Shown: positions 23,198 through 34,934, counted from the first letter of the stretch. The stretch is 64,000 nt of DNA from Ustilaginoidea virens (GCF_000687475.1 NC_057317.1:1426001-1490000); one strand, 5' to 3'. The notes: generated by a model from the letters alone, not told the origin. Numbers and translations: made by a program.

Positions 23198-24239
23198 GGT
23201 GTACAGTGAAGTGGCTATTAAAAGCTTCACACACGCAGAGAGAGAGAGGGAGAGAGATGAGGCCGAGGATAAATCGAGCAACAGAAACTATATGTCGGTG
23301 TTGTCAAAGGGCACACAAGTTTCCTTCCTGCGATGAGAAAACCTCGATTTGCAGCGTCAATCCTACTAGGGAGACGGAAGGCCGGATGAGGAGAAATCGC
23401 CGTTTGCTCGAGGACGCCGCACAGCAAGAGAGCGAACGTTGTTGAAATGGCCAACAGGAAAAGAAGCGTAACGGGAGTATTAGAATCAGGAGAGAATCAT
23501 TGTGCCTCCCATTTCAAAGTCGATTGGGGCTGGATATATCTAGTCATAGAAGGTGATCTAAAAAGTGAGCGATTGCTGAATTACATATTATACACTAACC
23601 GAGAGGGCATTTTCCACGTGTTCATGAATTCACTAGATGGTGGCAGCTGGAAGATAAGCCGGACAGCTGTTGAATCGCAATTCACAGGGCAGGTTCCAGT
23701 ATATATTAATTCTCTGTCGACGATGTGTGCCTAAGGTACCTACCCAAAGTACCTGCCGCAGGCTATGAGGCAGCTATGGCTATGACCTACCTGCAGTGAA
23801 TGACGAGGAGGTACCTCCAGTACACAGGATTCAAGTACCATTGCGTGCCAGCTTGGTTTTCTGTTAATGGTAGTCAGTAGATCATCCATCGTTAGACTGC
23901 TGAATATCATCACAGGAATACTCACGAGAGAAATGTGGCCGCGTTTGCTATGTCTGGTCAGAGTTTCTGAGCATGCGTTTGTCACGTGGGGGGAGGTGTT
24001 GGAAGTAGATGTATGCTTTGATATGCCGTGAATTTCAACAACTTCCGTTTGGTCCGCAATCAGAATAATGACAATAGAGGACGCGAATGGATAGCGACTA
24101 ATTGCCCGAATTGGCAAATCCGAAGGGCAAGGCCAAGCCCAGTAGACAAACAAGGGTCCGTTCGGCACACAACAGACATCCATTACTTTACTTCAAGAGT
24201 GGGGTAGTTACAGATAGTTCGAGCTTTTCGTAAAGTCTT
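23198..24239. other. intergenic region
   Basis: Leader and promoter of the large gene to the left (GAGAGA repeats near 23240-23260) and the 3' flank of Fmp46. Contains a GGTACCTACC-type motif at about 23736-23755, one of several in the window. A 147-codon minus-strand frame at 23740-24183 has no recognisable domain and was not called. Confidence 0.55.
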
Positions 24240-24895
24240 TCATTCTCTGCTTTGCGCCTTGAGCAGTTTAAGAATCTCGCTCTCGTTATCTCCGGCGATA
24301 GCCTTGCCGTTGTTCCAATCTACAGTCTATCAAAGCACCGTTAGCGTAACTCTCTTCACTCCTGCATCGTCTCTCCATATTTGCTTTTACTTGGTTTGTT
24401 GACCAGGTAATTTAGGACCCCAGATTTTGTGTTGTAATCTGAACTCGAGATGATTGAAATAGGATGTGGCTCACCACCGGTCTCAAGAAGCTCTCTTTGC
24501 TCTCGCGAAATTTTTTCAACGCATCCTTTTCATCGCGCGCCCCATTGATCACTTTTGAGATACTTTTCTTGTCGACATATCCCAGAATAGTCTGAACCTG
24601 CTCCACTGTAGGAGGTTCCTCAGTGATGTTGAGTTCGAATGGATCGCGAGAAGCCATGGTCTGGGGGCTATGGTCGCTTGCCTGGTCGATGGTCGCGCCA
24701 GCCTGGGCATTGGCAGAGATTTGCTTGACCAGATTGGCGACACGTGCTGAGGAAGGAGAACCGGCTTTGTGGAAGACGGTGACGATATCGAGGGTTTTGT
24801 GCTAGTTGAATGTCAGCGTGCTGTAATGTTGTGCAAATTTGGTTGTGATTTTCGTCTTCTCTGCTTCATTATGGGTGTCTCACAAATCGGAACAT
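24240..24895 (-). CDS. FMP46: Fmp46-type mitochondrial redox protein (DUF1687)
   Basis: Three exons on the minus strand: 24895-24884 (12 nt, MFRF), 24801-24475 and 24326-24240, giving 141 aa. The product reads MFRFHKTLDIVTVFHKAGSP, then SSARVANLVKQI, then DPFELNITEEPPTVEQVQTI and ends VDWNNGKAIAGDNESEILKL plus a short tail. This is the fungal DUF1687/Fmp46 family, a thioredoxin-like fold thought to act as a redox protein in mitochondria; the usual CxxC is replaced here by HKAGSPSS. Junctions are GT-AG and in phase 0. The internal ATG at 24657 could look like a start, but it lies inside the conserved domain, so the upstream exons are needed. Confidence 0.9.
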
Positions 24896-25427
24896 TGCGA
24901 TTGTATCCCCGCGATGATTTACGAGAAACGGAGATGCGGAGATGCGGACGTTTGTTTAGGGGTCGAGAATAGAAAAGAAGAAGATGGATGTCGTGCAGTG
25001 TCGAAGTACCAAGTACTCCTAGAAAGTTGACTGGTAGGTTTGAATTGGGAAGCTACCTACCTCCTACCTCCTAGGTAGGTATGTTATTGACAGTTGCCGA
25101 ATGACGTCTGGTTGGTTCATGTTGCTTGCTGATGAAACATGGGCCGGTTCCGCCAATCATATCAATGCAAGTCACAGTTAAGCCCTCAATATCAAGGCCT
25201 CAATTTACCACCTGCAGACCGGATCTAAAGCAACGCTGCGCTAACAACAAGCTGAACCTTCTGGCTACGATAAACCGGTGCAGTTGCCCGTAGCCATAAA
25301 AGTATATATACACATGCATTATTCTAAAGCCATTGATGATAACCCCAACTCCAGTTCCAGATTTCCCGGCCGCCATGCAATGTTGCTCGCTCTCGCTCTC
25401 TGTTGCTCCGTGATGTGCTTTGCACAG
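24896..25427. other. intergenic region
   Basis: About 530 bp between the Fmp46 start and the end of the desaturase gene. It contains a dense ACCTACCTCCTAGGTAGGT-type palindromic motif at about 25051-25082. No gene is seen. Confidence 0.6.
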
Positions 25428-26853
25428 TTATCGCGATTTCTTAAACTTTTCTGCAATCTCGTCCTCGGTAAACTTTCTCGTCAGTTTCTTCAGCAACTGG
25501 ACTCTGCCCTCCATCGTGAGACTGATTTGATCGCCCATGGGCACCAAACATTTCGCAAGATGCTCATAATCTTTACGCAACAAACGAAAAGTAATCATCA
25601 AGAAGTCAATGTTATGAAACACAAGGGCACCTTCCTGTGCATAGGCGCTCTTCTGCTCCAGGAACGACATTGGGTGATCGCGCCAGTGCCGAAGTGGATT
25701 CAGGTGATGCGAAGTGTGGTAACCGTCGTTGAAACAGAATCGGTTGCTCTGCAACGGACCGTCAGCCCCTATGGATTTGCACTGTTTTCTTCTTCCTCCA
25801 TCGAGGGAGGGCCGGGCGAGGGGCACTTACCGCAACGTCGACAAGGGTGATGCTGGACCTGAAATCCGAGTCGGGATCATCCTGATCGACGAAGGCATGC
25901 TGACCCCAGTTACCAACCATCAGCCCCAACCGAAGCATCAAAAGCGGCAAAAGGTAAACGAAAAGCGTCGCATTGAAGCCCACAAGACGCGACATGAAGT
26001 GGTAGAATGCAAAAGTTCCAAATTCGGATCCAGCTGCCCGAATCGCCAAGCCGGGCTTGTTCTTGCGAAGGAAATACAACGGAAGGTCCAGGGACACGAG
26101 GAAAAAGAAGCGTCCAACGTAGTGGAGGAAGTCCGGGACGCTGTCTCGTTGATATCGAATTGTCGATGACAGATCGTCAGGGCCATTGCCCTCCACATGG
26201 TGGTGCTTGACGTGGTGGTAGTAGTATGTATTCCAGGTATGGCCCATCAGAGGATCCAGGATATAAGGGAACGCCTTGTCAATCATGCCGTATTGCTTGG
26301 CGAGGATTCCTCGCTGGTGAATGTGCTGATGCTGCATCAAGGTGTACGTGCCAACATAGTACATCTGCATGATGAAGTGAAGGATGGCGTGCGGATAGGT
26401 GAAGTGGCGAAAGAGAAGCAGTGCGCTCGGCACCGAGGTGGTCAAGTAAATGATTAGATGAGTGAGCATGGCGACGTCAGTCTCGTGTCGAACAATTTTG
26501 CGAGCTTGCCGAATGTATGGCTGTAAAAGATATTGGTCGAGTAGCGGATGGAGGTGAGATGCGCAATCATCGACAGACAAGAGTACCGTTGGTTGAAAAC
26601 TCGCGCTCTTGGGATCTCGGGATGCTTTCAGAGCAGCAACGTCGTTGGCCTCGATGTGGCAGCCGGATGGCGGAGCTTCATCGCTGCTTGAACAGCTTTC
26701 CTCTGATCCCAGGCCAGAGTCCAAGTCGAATTCGCCATCTCGCCGTCTGTTGGTTTGTCGGGTAGGATGCGTCTTGATGTCCTGGGCCAAGCTTTTCAGA
26801 ACAACTCTGTCGGCCTTGGTCAGCGCTTTATCAAAGAAAATATGCTTCTCCAT
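25428..26853 (-). CDS. fatty acid desaturase family membrane protein
   Basis: Two exons on the minus strand, 26853-25831 and 25748-25428, give 447 aa. It is a membrane di-iron enzyme. The three histidine boxes are complete: HQHIH (HX3H, near residue 175), HVKHH (HX2HH, near 216) and HTSHH (HX2HH, residues 352-356). The third box lies just after the intron, in the context NDGYHTSHHLNP, which supports the join (GCG+AGC, phase 0, GTAAGT donor). Four or more hydrophobic spans flank the boxes. The N-terminus is soluble and acidic, and the C-terminus is a Lys-rich tail. No cytochrome b5 domain is present. Substrate and regiochemistry are unknown; acyl-lipid desaturase or a related hydroxylase are both possible. 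Confidence 0.88.
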
Positions 26854-28396
26854 GGCTAACGAGGAGTTGCAGCAGCTGTTTCAAGGGCAACGTGTATTGC
26901 TTTCGAAACAAACTGATAATAGAAATTGTGCATCATCAAAGTCGGTTGCAAGGTGAAATGTCTCCCCCCCCTCTCTCCGTCTCTCCGTCTCTCTCTCGTC
27001 GTTCCTTCTTCCACCCCCTCCCCACCCATCTCTTCCCCCTTCCCTCTAAGGGTCTGACTTATCCCACAGCAGCATTCCCCTATTTCGAGACTCGTATAAT
27101 GGCCCCACAAAGAGATGAGATTATTTCCTTTGGTGGGTCACCTAAATACTGACTCGACTTGACTTTGTATACTCCGTACTGCAGGTCGTGTTTCGCTAGC
27201 TGGAGTACACAGCATGAACATTAAGCGGAAATAACGGATTCAAATTAGCCGTCTATCGTTATCTTGAATACCTACCTAGGTACTTATGTGCAGTTTAATC
27301 GCCCTACGAAGGCGAGTACAAGGGAACCTAATCATAAGAATCAAGAGATTAAAGATATGCTATGAGAAGATGAATACATACCACGGACTACGGCCCAGAT
27401 CCAAGTACGTGCACCTGGCGCACTCAACGACATAAATCATGGCGCCTTACCAGAATTAGTGAGGATCTGCAACATAAATTTTATAGAAGCATACCACAAC
27501 ACCACAACCCTTGTTCACGATATATCGCGCTAGCAGGGGCCGCTTATATGCCCTGTAAAAGGAATAGTTGGCAAGAAAATGCGCCAATTTGGCGCATAAC
27601 GGCAGTTAGTCAGTACGCCAACAAATGATTTGGCGTAACTGGCTCTTACGTACGCCAAATCATTTGGCGTACTCAAGTACAAGTTCTAATCCCCACTTAA
27701 CTTTTTTGAGTGCGCCAGGCGCACTTATTTGGATCCGGGTACATGCAAGCCAATCAACATTCAAGGCTAGCGCCACAGGTTCCACAGTGTAGTTCCACGT
27801 CCTGACTTCCTGACTCTCTGACTTTTGACTAAGGCCGGGCATGCAATGCGATGCACCGATATATAGAGGGATCAATGCTTGGATTATAGACTACTACATG
27901 TACGGTCCTACGGATCCGCTGCGGATTGCTGTCAGTTAAATATCTCCTAGGTACCTCGGGTAGTCGTTGGGCTGGAATAGGTGGCCGGAATCACCGTTGA
28001 CCTACTTCAGAGTCCGTACGGAGTACGGAGTACATGCGATGAATATGCATTAGAGCATTATACCTCGTCTGCCAACCGTATCCATTGTCTGCAAGCATGG
28101 CCCATCAACGTGGCTGGCCGTGCAGTTTTTCATAAAGATGCGGCCCAGCAACTACAGCGCTCCTTAGCAGCATCTTGGGCAGAAAGAAGGGGCGGGGCTC
28201 TGATGAATGGATGACGTTGCCGGAGCCCTGCTCGCTAGTCGCATTTTTCGAAGACGTCATCACCGCTGCCATCACGGAATAAAATGCAAAGCCAGCCTTC
28301 GTTCCTGAATTGAATCTTTGACAATGCCCTCATTGAATTCAGCACAGCACACCCCTATTCATTATCCCCAAGTGGCCAATATCGCCATCCATAATA
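26854..28396. other. AT-richer intergenic region with palindromes
   Basis: About 1.5 kb without a gene. CT-rich leader of the desaturase at 26960-27060, then AT-richer DNA with TACTCCGTACT at 27170, CCTACCTAGGTA near 27275, the palindrome patch at 27580-27725 and a GTACGGAGTACGGAGTAC motif at about 28016-28033. The final part is the promoter of the small four-exon gene. Confidence 0.6.
27580..27725. repeat. cluster of four GCGCC/GGCG palindromes
   Basis: Four short inverted repeats within 146 bp. Perfect 8-nt arms with a 1-nt spacer at 27580-27596 (TGCGCCAA/TTGGCGCA); 8-nt arms with an 8-nt spacer at 27614-27637 (TACGCCAA/TTGGCGTA); 11-nt arms with a 1-nt spacer at 27650-27672 (GTACGCCAAAT/ATTTGGCGTAC); and 8-nt arms with a 1-nt spacer at 27709-27725 (AGTGCGCC/GGCGCACT). 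All share a (C/G)GCCAA-like core. Function unknown. Confidence 0.85.
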
Positions 28397-28906
28397 ATGC
28401 CCGGAAACTCAAACGTAGGCAACTCCAGTGTCTACGAAGCTGGTGACCAGCGCAATGTCAAAGAGTCGGAGCGTGACGAGGCTACGAAATATGAACAAGG
28501 CCAGCCTGGCGCACATCTGCTGAATGATCCTAGTACGTGAGAATTGAATGAATCTTGTGCCTCATTGAAACTAATTGCTTCTGCAGAGGATCAAAGATCC
28601 ATTTCCAACCGCGCGGCTGCAGAAAAGGTACGCATGGAGAGTAACTCGGGTGCACCGACTCGGCTTGACTGGCGATGTTAATACAAGTCTAGAAACAGCA
28701 AGGATCTGAAGACGATTTCGAGACTGCTGCGCTCAAGAAGGATCCGACTCTTCCTGTATGGCCGCCCCCCCCCCCCAATAAACAGTTAGCCCACTAAAAA
28801 GCCGAAGGCCAGGTTACACGGCAATGAGCCATCCAAAGGAGCCAAGATTGATGCACAGATTGCTGCTGAAGAAGAGCAAGAGTTAAAGAACAAGGGAAAG
28901 GCGTGA
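28397..28906 (+). CDS. small conserved fungal protein, function unknown
   Basis: Four small exons, 28397-28532, 28587-28627, 28693-28755 and 28808-28906, give a 112-aa hydrophilic protein. It begins MPGNSNVGNSSVYEAGDQRN, continues KDQRSISNRAAAEK and ends in GNEPSKGAKIDAQ followed by a Glu/Lys-rich tail ending GKA. I recognise this as a conserved short Pezizomycotina family without assigned function; the GNEPSKGAKID block is its most conserved part. All introns are GT-AG (the last ends in GAAG) and the exon lengths sum to 339 nt, an exact multiple of three. No single exon is long enough to be found by simple open-frame search. It is predicted to be disordered and cytosolic or nuclear; no signal or membrane segment is seen. 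Confidence 0.8.
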
Positions 28907-30152
28907 TATCAAGACAGGGCTAGAGTCACCTATGAGGCAGGTTAAGAATCATAAAATGCACGAGTAGATAAGCTTGACAAGCAAACCTCATCCTAAGCAA
29001 GATTGGCTTTCAAGGTAGAGTGTTTGTACAACGAGTCGAGCTGCAGTCATTGCCCAATGTGTAGGCATATCAACAAGAAAGAATAGATCAGTTTATAATT
29101 TTACGTCCAATGAGGCCTGCCCAGAATAGTGTCAGTCGGGTAGAATCAAACACAGTTTGCCAACGACAGTAGAGTAATGGTAGATTGGGGGTTCAGAATA
29201 TGTAAGAATTAAATATCAAATATCCGATCGGTATAGCTACTCCGGCGAGAGAGCCACCGAAAGGTATCAATCGCAAATTACCTCATCATGACAATGTGTG
29301 CAGATAATGGTTTTTTTTTGGACTTGGTGCTGTGGTGCTTGAGAGTATTGCAAAAATTTTAACGTACCTTCATTACACCTCCGGCTATTTTCGTCAAACG
29401 GAATTGGGAAAGCAAACTGGTCGGCTGACCGTGGCGAGACATATCTGAACATAGAACGGTCGCCAGAGTTGTAATGCTTCAGTCACGAGTCAAGTTCTGA
29501 CTTGCCTAGACAGCAAACCACAGAGTCAAAACATCCATCAACCGCAGCCCGATCTGCAAGTCTAGGAAGTGGCCGCGCGTCAGCGATCCATGACTCTTGC
29601 TCAAGAGCGGCTAGCAGATGGCAGCTGCAGCATCGTCACGTGCAGTAACACGGCCTGTGGTGATGCTGATCTTTAAAGGCCCAAGCCGCTAATACCCGAA
29701 TCTTGAGAGTCAAGGCGAGGACGGTGCCAAACTGTCCAGCTCTGATCTTGAAATTATTGCAGCTGTATATGCATGAAAAATGTGATATAGAAAAGGTCAG
29801 AATGCAAAGTTCAGCAGAATTAGAAATTATAAGCGAAAGCTTTGCGGACCGTGCACGGGACATTAGGTGGGTCTGTGGCGGATAATGGCAAAACAAAAGT
29901 CCGGTAGTTTTTGGGCTTAGGGCACAGGTTCCCTCCCTTTCTGCCCACACCCCGAATAGCCGAGCGATGGAAAAAAGTCGTTGATGACTCCACGGTGTCA
30001 GAAGCTGCAGTAACCAACAACTTTTCGAGAGGCAACCCGTCTTCGAATTCCGGTATGCACAATGCTCTTCATCATCTTTAGCATCCAAAATCGATTGTCA
30101 GCCTTGTAACGAACTGTGCGACTGACCAAAAGGCCATTAGAACACCGTCACC
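28907..30152. other. intergenic region
   Basis: About 1.25 kb between the small four-exon gene and the eL14 gene. AT-rich in its first half, with no frame I can assign. The final 200 bp should contain the ribosomal protein gene promoter. Confidence 0.6.
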
Positions 30153-30672
30153 ATGGGCGAAGCAGTGATTGAGGGATCCAACTGGCGCCTTGTCGAGGTT
30201 GGCCGCATTGTTGCCATCAACGGCGACCATCCCTTTGCTGGCAGACTGGCTGCCATCGTCGAAATCATCGACCACAAGCGAGTACGTTGAAAGAGACAAC
30301 ATCGCGATCGACAAAACCGAACGGACTTTGAATAGTGGGATTAACCGTGGCTTTTAGGTTCTCGTTGACGGACCCTCCGCCGACCCTGCCTTGGCTGTCC
30401 CCAGACAAGCCATTCCCCTGGCCAAGTGTCTTCTCTCCCAGTTTGTTATTGAGGGACTCATCCGCGGCTCCCGCAATGGTGTCGTCAAGAAGCTATGGGA
30501 GAAGAACGACATCGACGCCAAGTGGAAGGAGAGCAACTGGGCTAAGAAGCGCGAGCAGATGCAGCGAAGGAAGAACTTGACCGACTTCGACCGCTTCAAG
30601 GTTATGCGACTCAAGAAGCAGCGACGATTTGAGGAGCGCAAGGCTCTGGCCAAGGTCAAGGCCTCGGCATAA
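30153..30672 (+). CDS. RPL14: 60S ribosomal protein L14 (eL14)
   Basis: Two exons, 30153-30281 and 30358-30672, give 147 aa. The protein is a component of the large ribosomal subunit. The N-terminal KOW-like SH3 segment reads [20 protein letters not shown], then [20 protein letters not shown]. The C-terminal half is very basic ([20 protein letters not shown]), as in eL14. The GTACGT donor and TTTTAG acceptor join at Arg/Val in phase 0. The context ATCACCATGG is a strong start. It is the first of three housekeeping genes on this strand. Confidence 0.95.
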
Positions 30673-31362
30673 TTTTGTTAATCAGATCTTTTGGTTGGAG
30701 TAGATGGAAGTTTGCTTTGGAACGATTGAGGGCGAGAGCATTGAAATGAGCGGGCGGCATGGGCCTGGGCTGGAAAAGAAAACCATTGGGGCAACAAGAC
30801 TTTGTGTTGCCGTCACTTATATGTACTCCCGTTCTGGAGGAGCTGTATGTCACATTTCATCGTAATGATGAACACGGCGTCGACACGGAAATTCAGAAAT
30901 TGAAATGAATTCAAGGCAAGGGCCAGAAGCACTGTTTCGGCATGTTGTGATGTGTGCTATGACGAAGAATTAAAGTCCACCAGAGATGACCTTTTGTTTT
31001 ACTTGAGAAATAGCTGGTATCTCATAAGTAAAAGGATGCCTGCCTGTCTGTTGGGCGAAATAGGTCAACTGTTGAAATGCGAAAATAAGTGATTGCCTAA
31101 TTTGGTTTAGCGCCGCACGCACACTAAACCCTAGAATTTCGCCGTCTTTTCTTCTCCAGCACAAACAGATCAAGAGAATCACCTTCAGGCCAGAAATAAA
31201 GAACTCGGGTTCAGCACATCAGTAAGTGCCACAATCACTGTCGCGAAACTGCAGGGATTTTTGCCGCAAATTTCGAACGCTACGGTGAATTCGATCGATT
31301 TTTTCGCGAGAAACCGAGGGCTGCAGGAAAGCTAAGACCGACGTGTTCTGGCAGTAATTAAA
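30673..31362. other. intergenic region with a telobox-like site
   Basis: 690 bp between eL14 and the NAC alpha gene. It contains the eL14 3' UTR and, at about 230 bp before the next start codon, a telobox-like sequence (see 31124-31134). No gene is seen. Confidence 0.6.
31124..31134. promoter_or_regulatory. telobox-like CTAAACCCTAG
   Basis: AAACCCTA matches the telobox/Tbf1-type motif that is found upstream of many ribosomal and translation genes in fungi. It lies between a ribosomal protein gene and the NAC alpha gene. Binding is an inference. Confidence 0.35.
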
Positions 31363-32164
<802 letters not shown>

Positions 32165-32705
32165 AAAGAGATGCTTGGACGGAGTGGTCTTTGAATTGAA
32201 CTCACTGTGAACCTACTTGAGCAAAAAAGTGCTTATGACTGGCATTGTATTGGTCATTTTGAAAGCCGCGGCTTTCATTTTGCAATGAAATTAAGACGAG
32301 AAGAGTTGGTCGAATATCAATCATGGAATCGTTATAAGCATCTATGAATTAGCCCTCTAGATTTTGGACTGTTTTGCCCTATGATTTGGCACATGCACAG
32401 CCTCTTCGTCCCAGATTCTTCGAGAATAAAATAGACCCAGCCAATTTTTCGGACAAACATAATTCACTCCCGGATGACTGAAAATTTGCTCCTTTCGTCC
32501 ATTCAGTCATGTTTTTGTCTTCAAGATAGACCTGGAATGCTGCTCTGTTAAAATCCAGTAGTGAGTATGTACCATCCAGTCACGAAATGTATCACGTGAC
32601 TGATGAACCTCTTGCAGTCGTGTCTGGTGGCAGTCACCAGGCAACTGATTCCCAGCATCACCATATTCGTTCTTCGCTCCACAAGAACCCTTGCACATCG
32701 TAAAA
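32165..32705. other. intergenic region
   Basis: 540 bp holding the EGD2 3' UTR and the ATP7 promoter. No gene or clear repeat is seen. A TCACGTGA palindrome at about 32593-32600 is a possible bHLH (Cbf1-type) site, which is common upstream of mitochondrial genes. Confidence 0.45.
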
Positions 32706-33542
32706 ATGGCGGCCACGGTAAGTACATATGGTCTTTGAGGCAATGAGTTACCTGTCGCCGTCCTCATATCCCAAGCCCCCAACGCTTGCCGAGGTCGAAC
32801 CTCGCGAAAGCAGAATGCGAAAAACCTCCCCCGCAAAAAGCCGAGAAACCGATGAGCTAATTCCAAATCTCCTAATTTTGTCCCAAACAGCGAAGCGCAG
32901 CTCTCAAGCTCGACTGGACCAAGATCACCAGCTCGCTCGGCCTCCGCGGTCAGACCGTCGCCTCACTCCAGGCCTTCAAGAAGCGCAATGAGGACGCCCG
33001 TCGCAAGATCCAGCAGCTCCAGGAGCAGGCCACTACCGTCGACTTTGCCGCCTACCGATCTCTTCTCAAGAACCAGGCCGTCGTCGATGAGGTCGAGAAG
33101 CGCTTCAAGGCGTTCAAACCCGCTACCTACGATGTGACCCGCCAGCTCAAGGCCATTGAGGCTTTTGAGGTCGAGGCCGTTAAAAACGCTGAGGCTACCA
33201 AGCAGGCTGTTGATCTTGAGCTTAAAGATCTCGCCGCTACCTTGAAGAACATCGAAGAGGCTCGTCCTTTTGAGGACCTCACTGTCGTATGTAACCTGCT
33301 TCATGTTATGTATGGGTGCAAAAAACGGATGCTAAAACTTCAAAATAGGATGAAGTTGCTGCTGCCGAGAAGTCCATTGATGAGAAGGCACACCAACTTA
33401 TCTCCAAGGGCAGATGGATGGTGCCTGGATACAAGGTATTTGATTTCTTTTGTTTTTGACAAAAGAGCACATCTTCCTCAAGGCAAGCTAGTGATGCTAA
33501 TACCCATTTTAGGAGAAGTTCGGCGATCTTGCCCTGGTGTAA
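32706..33542 (+). CDS. ATP7: mitochondrial F-ATPase subunit d
   Basis: Four exons, 32706-32717 (12 nt, MAAT), 32891-33286, 33349-33435 and 33513-33542, give 174 aa. It is a subunit of the peripheral stalk of mitochondrial ATP synthase. The sequence reads [20 protein letters not shown], then [20 protein letters not shown], then [19 protein letters not shown] and ends [19 protein letters not shown]. This is the fungal ATP7 family and its usual length. All three introns are GT-AG, phase 0. The first coding exon is only 12 nt, and the last carries just nine residues. Confidence 0.95.
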
Positions 33543-34211
33543 TAAATGCGCGGTTCATGCACCTACTCAATCATTCCCTTTGTGTACTCTAGCATTGTAG
33601 ATATAAATAACTTGAGGCAGAGTCTAGTCTCTGCTGATACCCATCTATCACAAATGTTGTCCCCATCTCGGCTTTTAATCCGATGTATCATCTTAAATAC
33701 CTACATAGCTTGGGAGTGGTTTGTGGTGTGCTCGGTTGTCTCTGTCCATGCTGTGTTCCAGCTGGACGAAAGCTTTCGGACTTGAAGACGAGGGAATCGC
33801 TGCAATTCTGGTCGGTTCAACACCAGTAAATATTCTTCCTTGGGAGCAGTATCTTTTCATTTTCCCTGTTTCAACAGATTGCACATGGGGGGTTTTCTGC
33901 CGCACTATCAGCATCATCACAATGCAAAAATTCTTCAAGTTAGCATGTTCGCCCGCTTACATTGGAGAGGAGAGTATTGACTGATGCTGCAATTCAGCGA
34001 GACAAAAAAAAAAAAAAAAAAGATCGCATGGCCAGCCCAGGTCTCATGGCTTTCTAATAAGTAGACGCAAAACAAGACGAACAAAGACGGCAAACAGAGT
34101 GATAACAGCTCAGCATAAATAAAAGCTATCCGTCAAACTCCTTCATGAATGCGATTTTCCCTCAAAAAAATGCCGCTGATTCGGTGTAGCCTCTCTTAAC
34201 ATTTCCCCATG
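33543..34211. other. convergent intergenic region
   Basis: About 670 bp between the ends of ATP7 and UBC13, which converge. It contains an A-run near 34003-34020. No gene is seen. Confidence 0.6.
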
Positions 34212-34934
34212 TCAATTGGAAACACCGTCCTCCTTGGGCTGAGCGTATTTTTTGGTCCACTCCTTTGCGGTAGCAATGGCCGCTTGTTCGTTTTCTTTCC
34301 AGCTCTTAGCTACATCTGCAGCGAGAGGATCGTCGGGATTAGGAGCGCCGAGTAAGGCCTGGATGGAGAGAAGGATGGTGCGGATTTGGAGTGCGGGAGA
34401 CCAGTTGTCTGAGGGAGGCAAGTTAGATAGCTGGTCCTTTCTATACGAAGCTTTGCGAATATTTGACAAGTTCACAGCAATGCAGATAGGTAGTCACGTA
34501 CTCTTCAGGACGTCTAAACAGATGCGACCAAGCTTATCGACGTTGGGATGAAAGATCTTGGTAAGGAACCGAATCTTGGGCGGTATCATAGGGTAGTCAT
34601 CGGGAAGGAACAACTCGAGTTTGAAAATGCCACCTGATGTTCGGGTTAAAGTCAACGAGGAGCCGGTAGCATTGCGTTAAAGGACAGTTAACAAAAGGGT
34701 TGCGTACTCTCGTATGGTGACTGCGTAGGACCGTGAATTTCGACATCGAAGTAGCGCAGGTTGTCCTCATGAGGGACGGCACTGATTCCTGGCACGCTGC
34801 GGAAGAAGAATCCACAGTCAGACAAGTGTGGCACTACCGCCAGCGTGACGAGACGTGAGGGGGATGAGGATTGCTGCATACGGCTCTGCCATGAGACGCT
34901 CCGTCTCCTTGATGATCCGCTTGGGAAGTGACAT
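34212..34934 (-). CDS. UBC13: ubiquitin-conjugating enzyme E2 (Ubc13/UBE2N type), apparent frameshift
   Basis: Four exons on the minus strand, 34934-34882, 34796-34708, 34634-34502 and 34408-34212. The E2 pairs with a Uev1/Mms2-type partner to build Lys63 ubiquitin chains in DNA damage tolerance. The sequence reads [18 protein letters not shown], then [20 protein letters not shown], then [18 protein letters not shown], the active-site block GRICLDVLK, and [20 protein letters not shown]. The C-terminus is as in Ubc13. The exons sum to 472 nt, one more than a multiple of three. The surplus base is in a run at about 34620-34623, where the coding strand has CAAAAC and the family alignment requires CAAAC (Phe-Lys-Leu). 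Read literally, exon 3 is out of frame from that point. A sequencing or assembly indel is the likeliest cause; a true disabling mutation is the alternative. Confidence 0.85.

Noticed and set aside
22292..23281. Separate genes for the three long frames at 18.3-23.3 kb
   Set aside because: Two good GT-AG introns join them in frame, and the second join restores an RRM-like strand, so one gene is more likely.
24412..24657. 81-aa stand-alone gene starting at 24657
   Set aside because: The Met lies inside the Fmp46 domain; upstream and downstream exons complete the family.
27580..27725. tRNA or structured RNA gene
   Set aside because: Hairpins are short with 1-nt loops, which do not suit an RNA stem-loop, and no tRNA box sequences are present.
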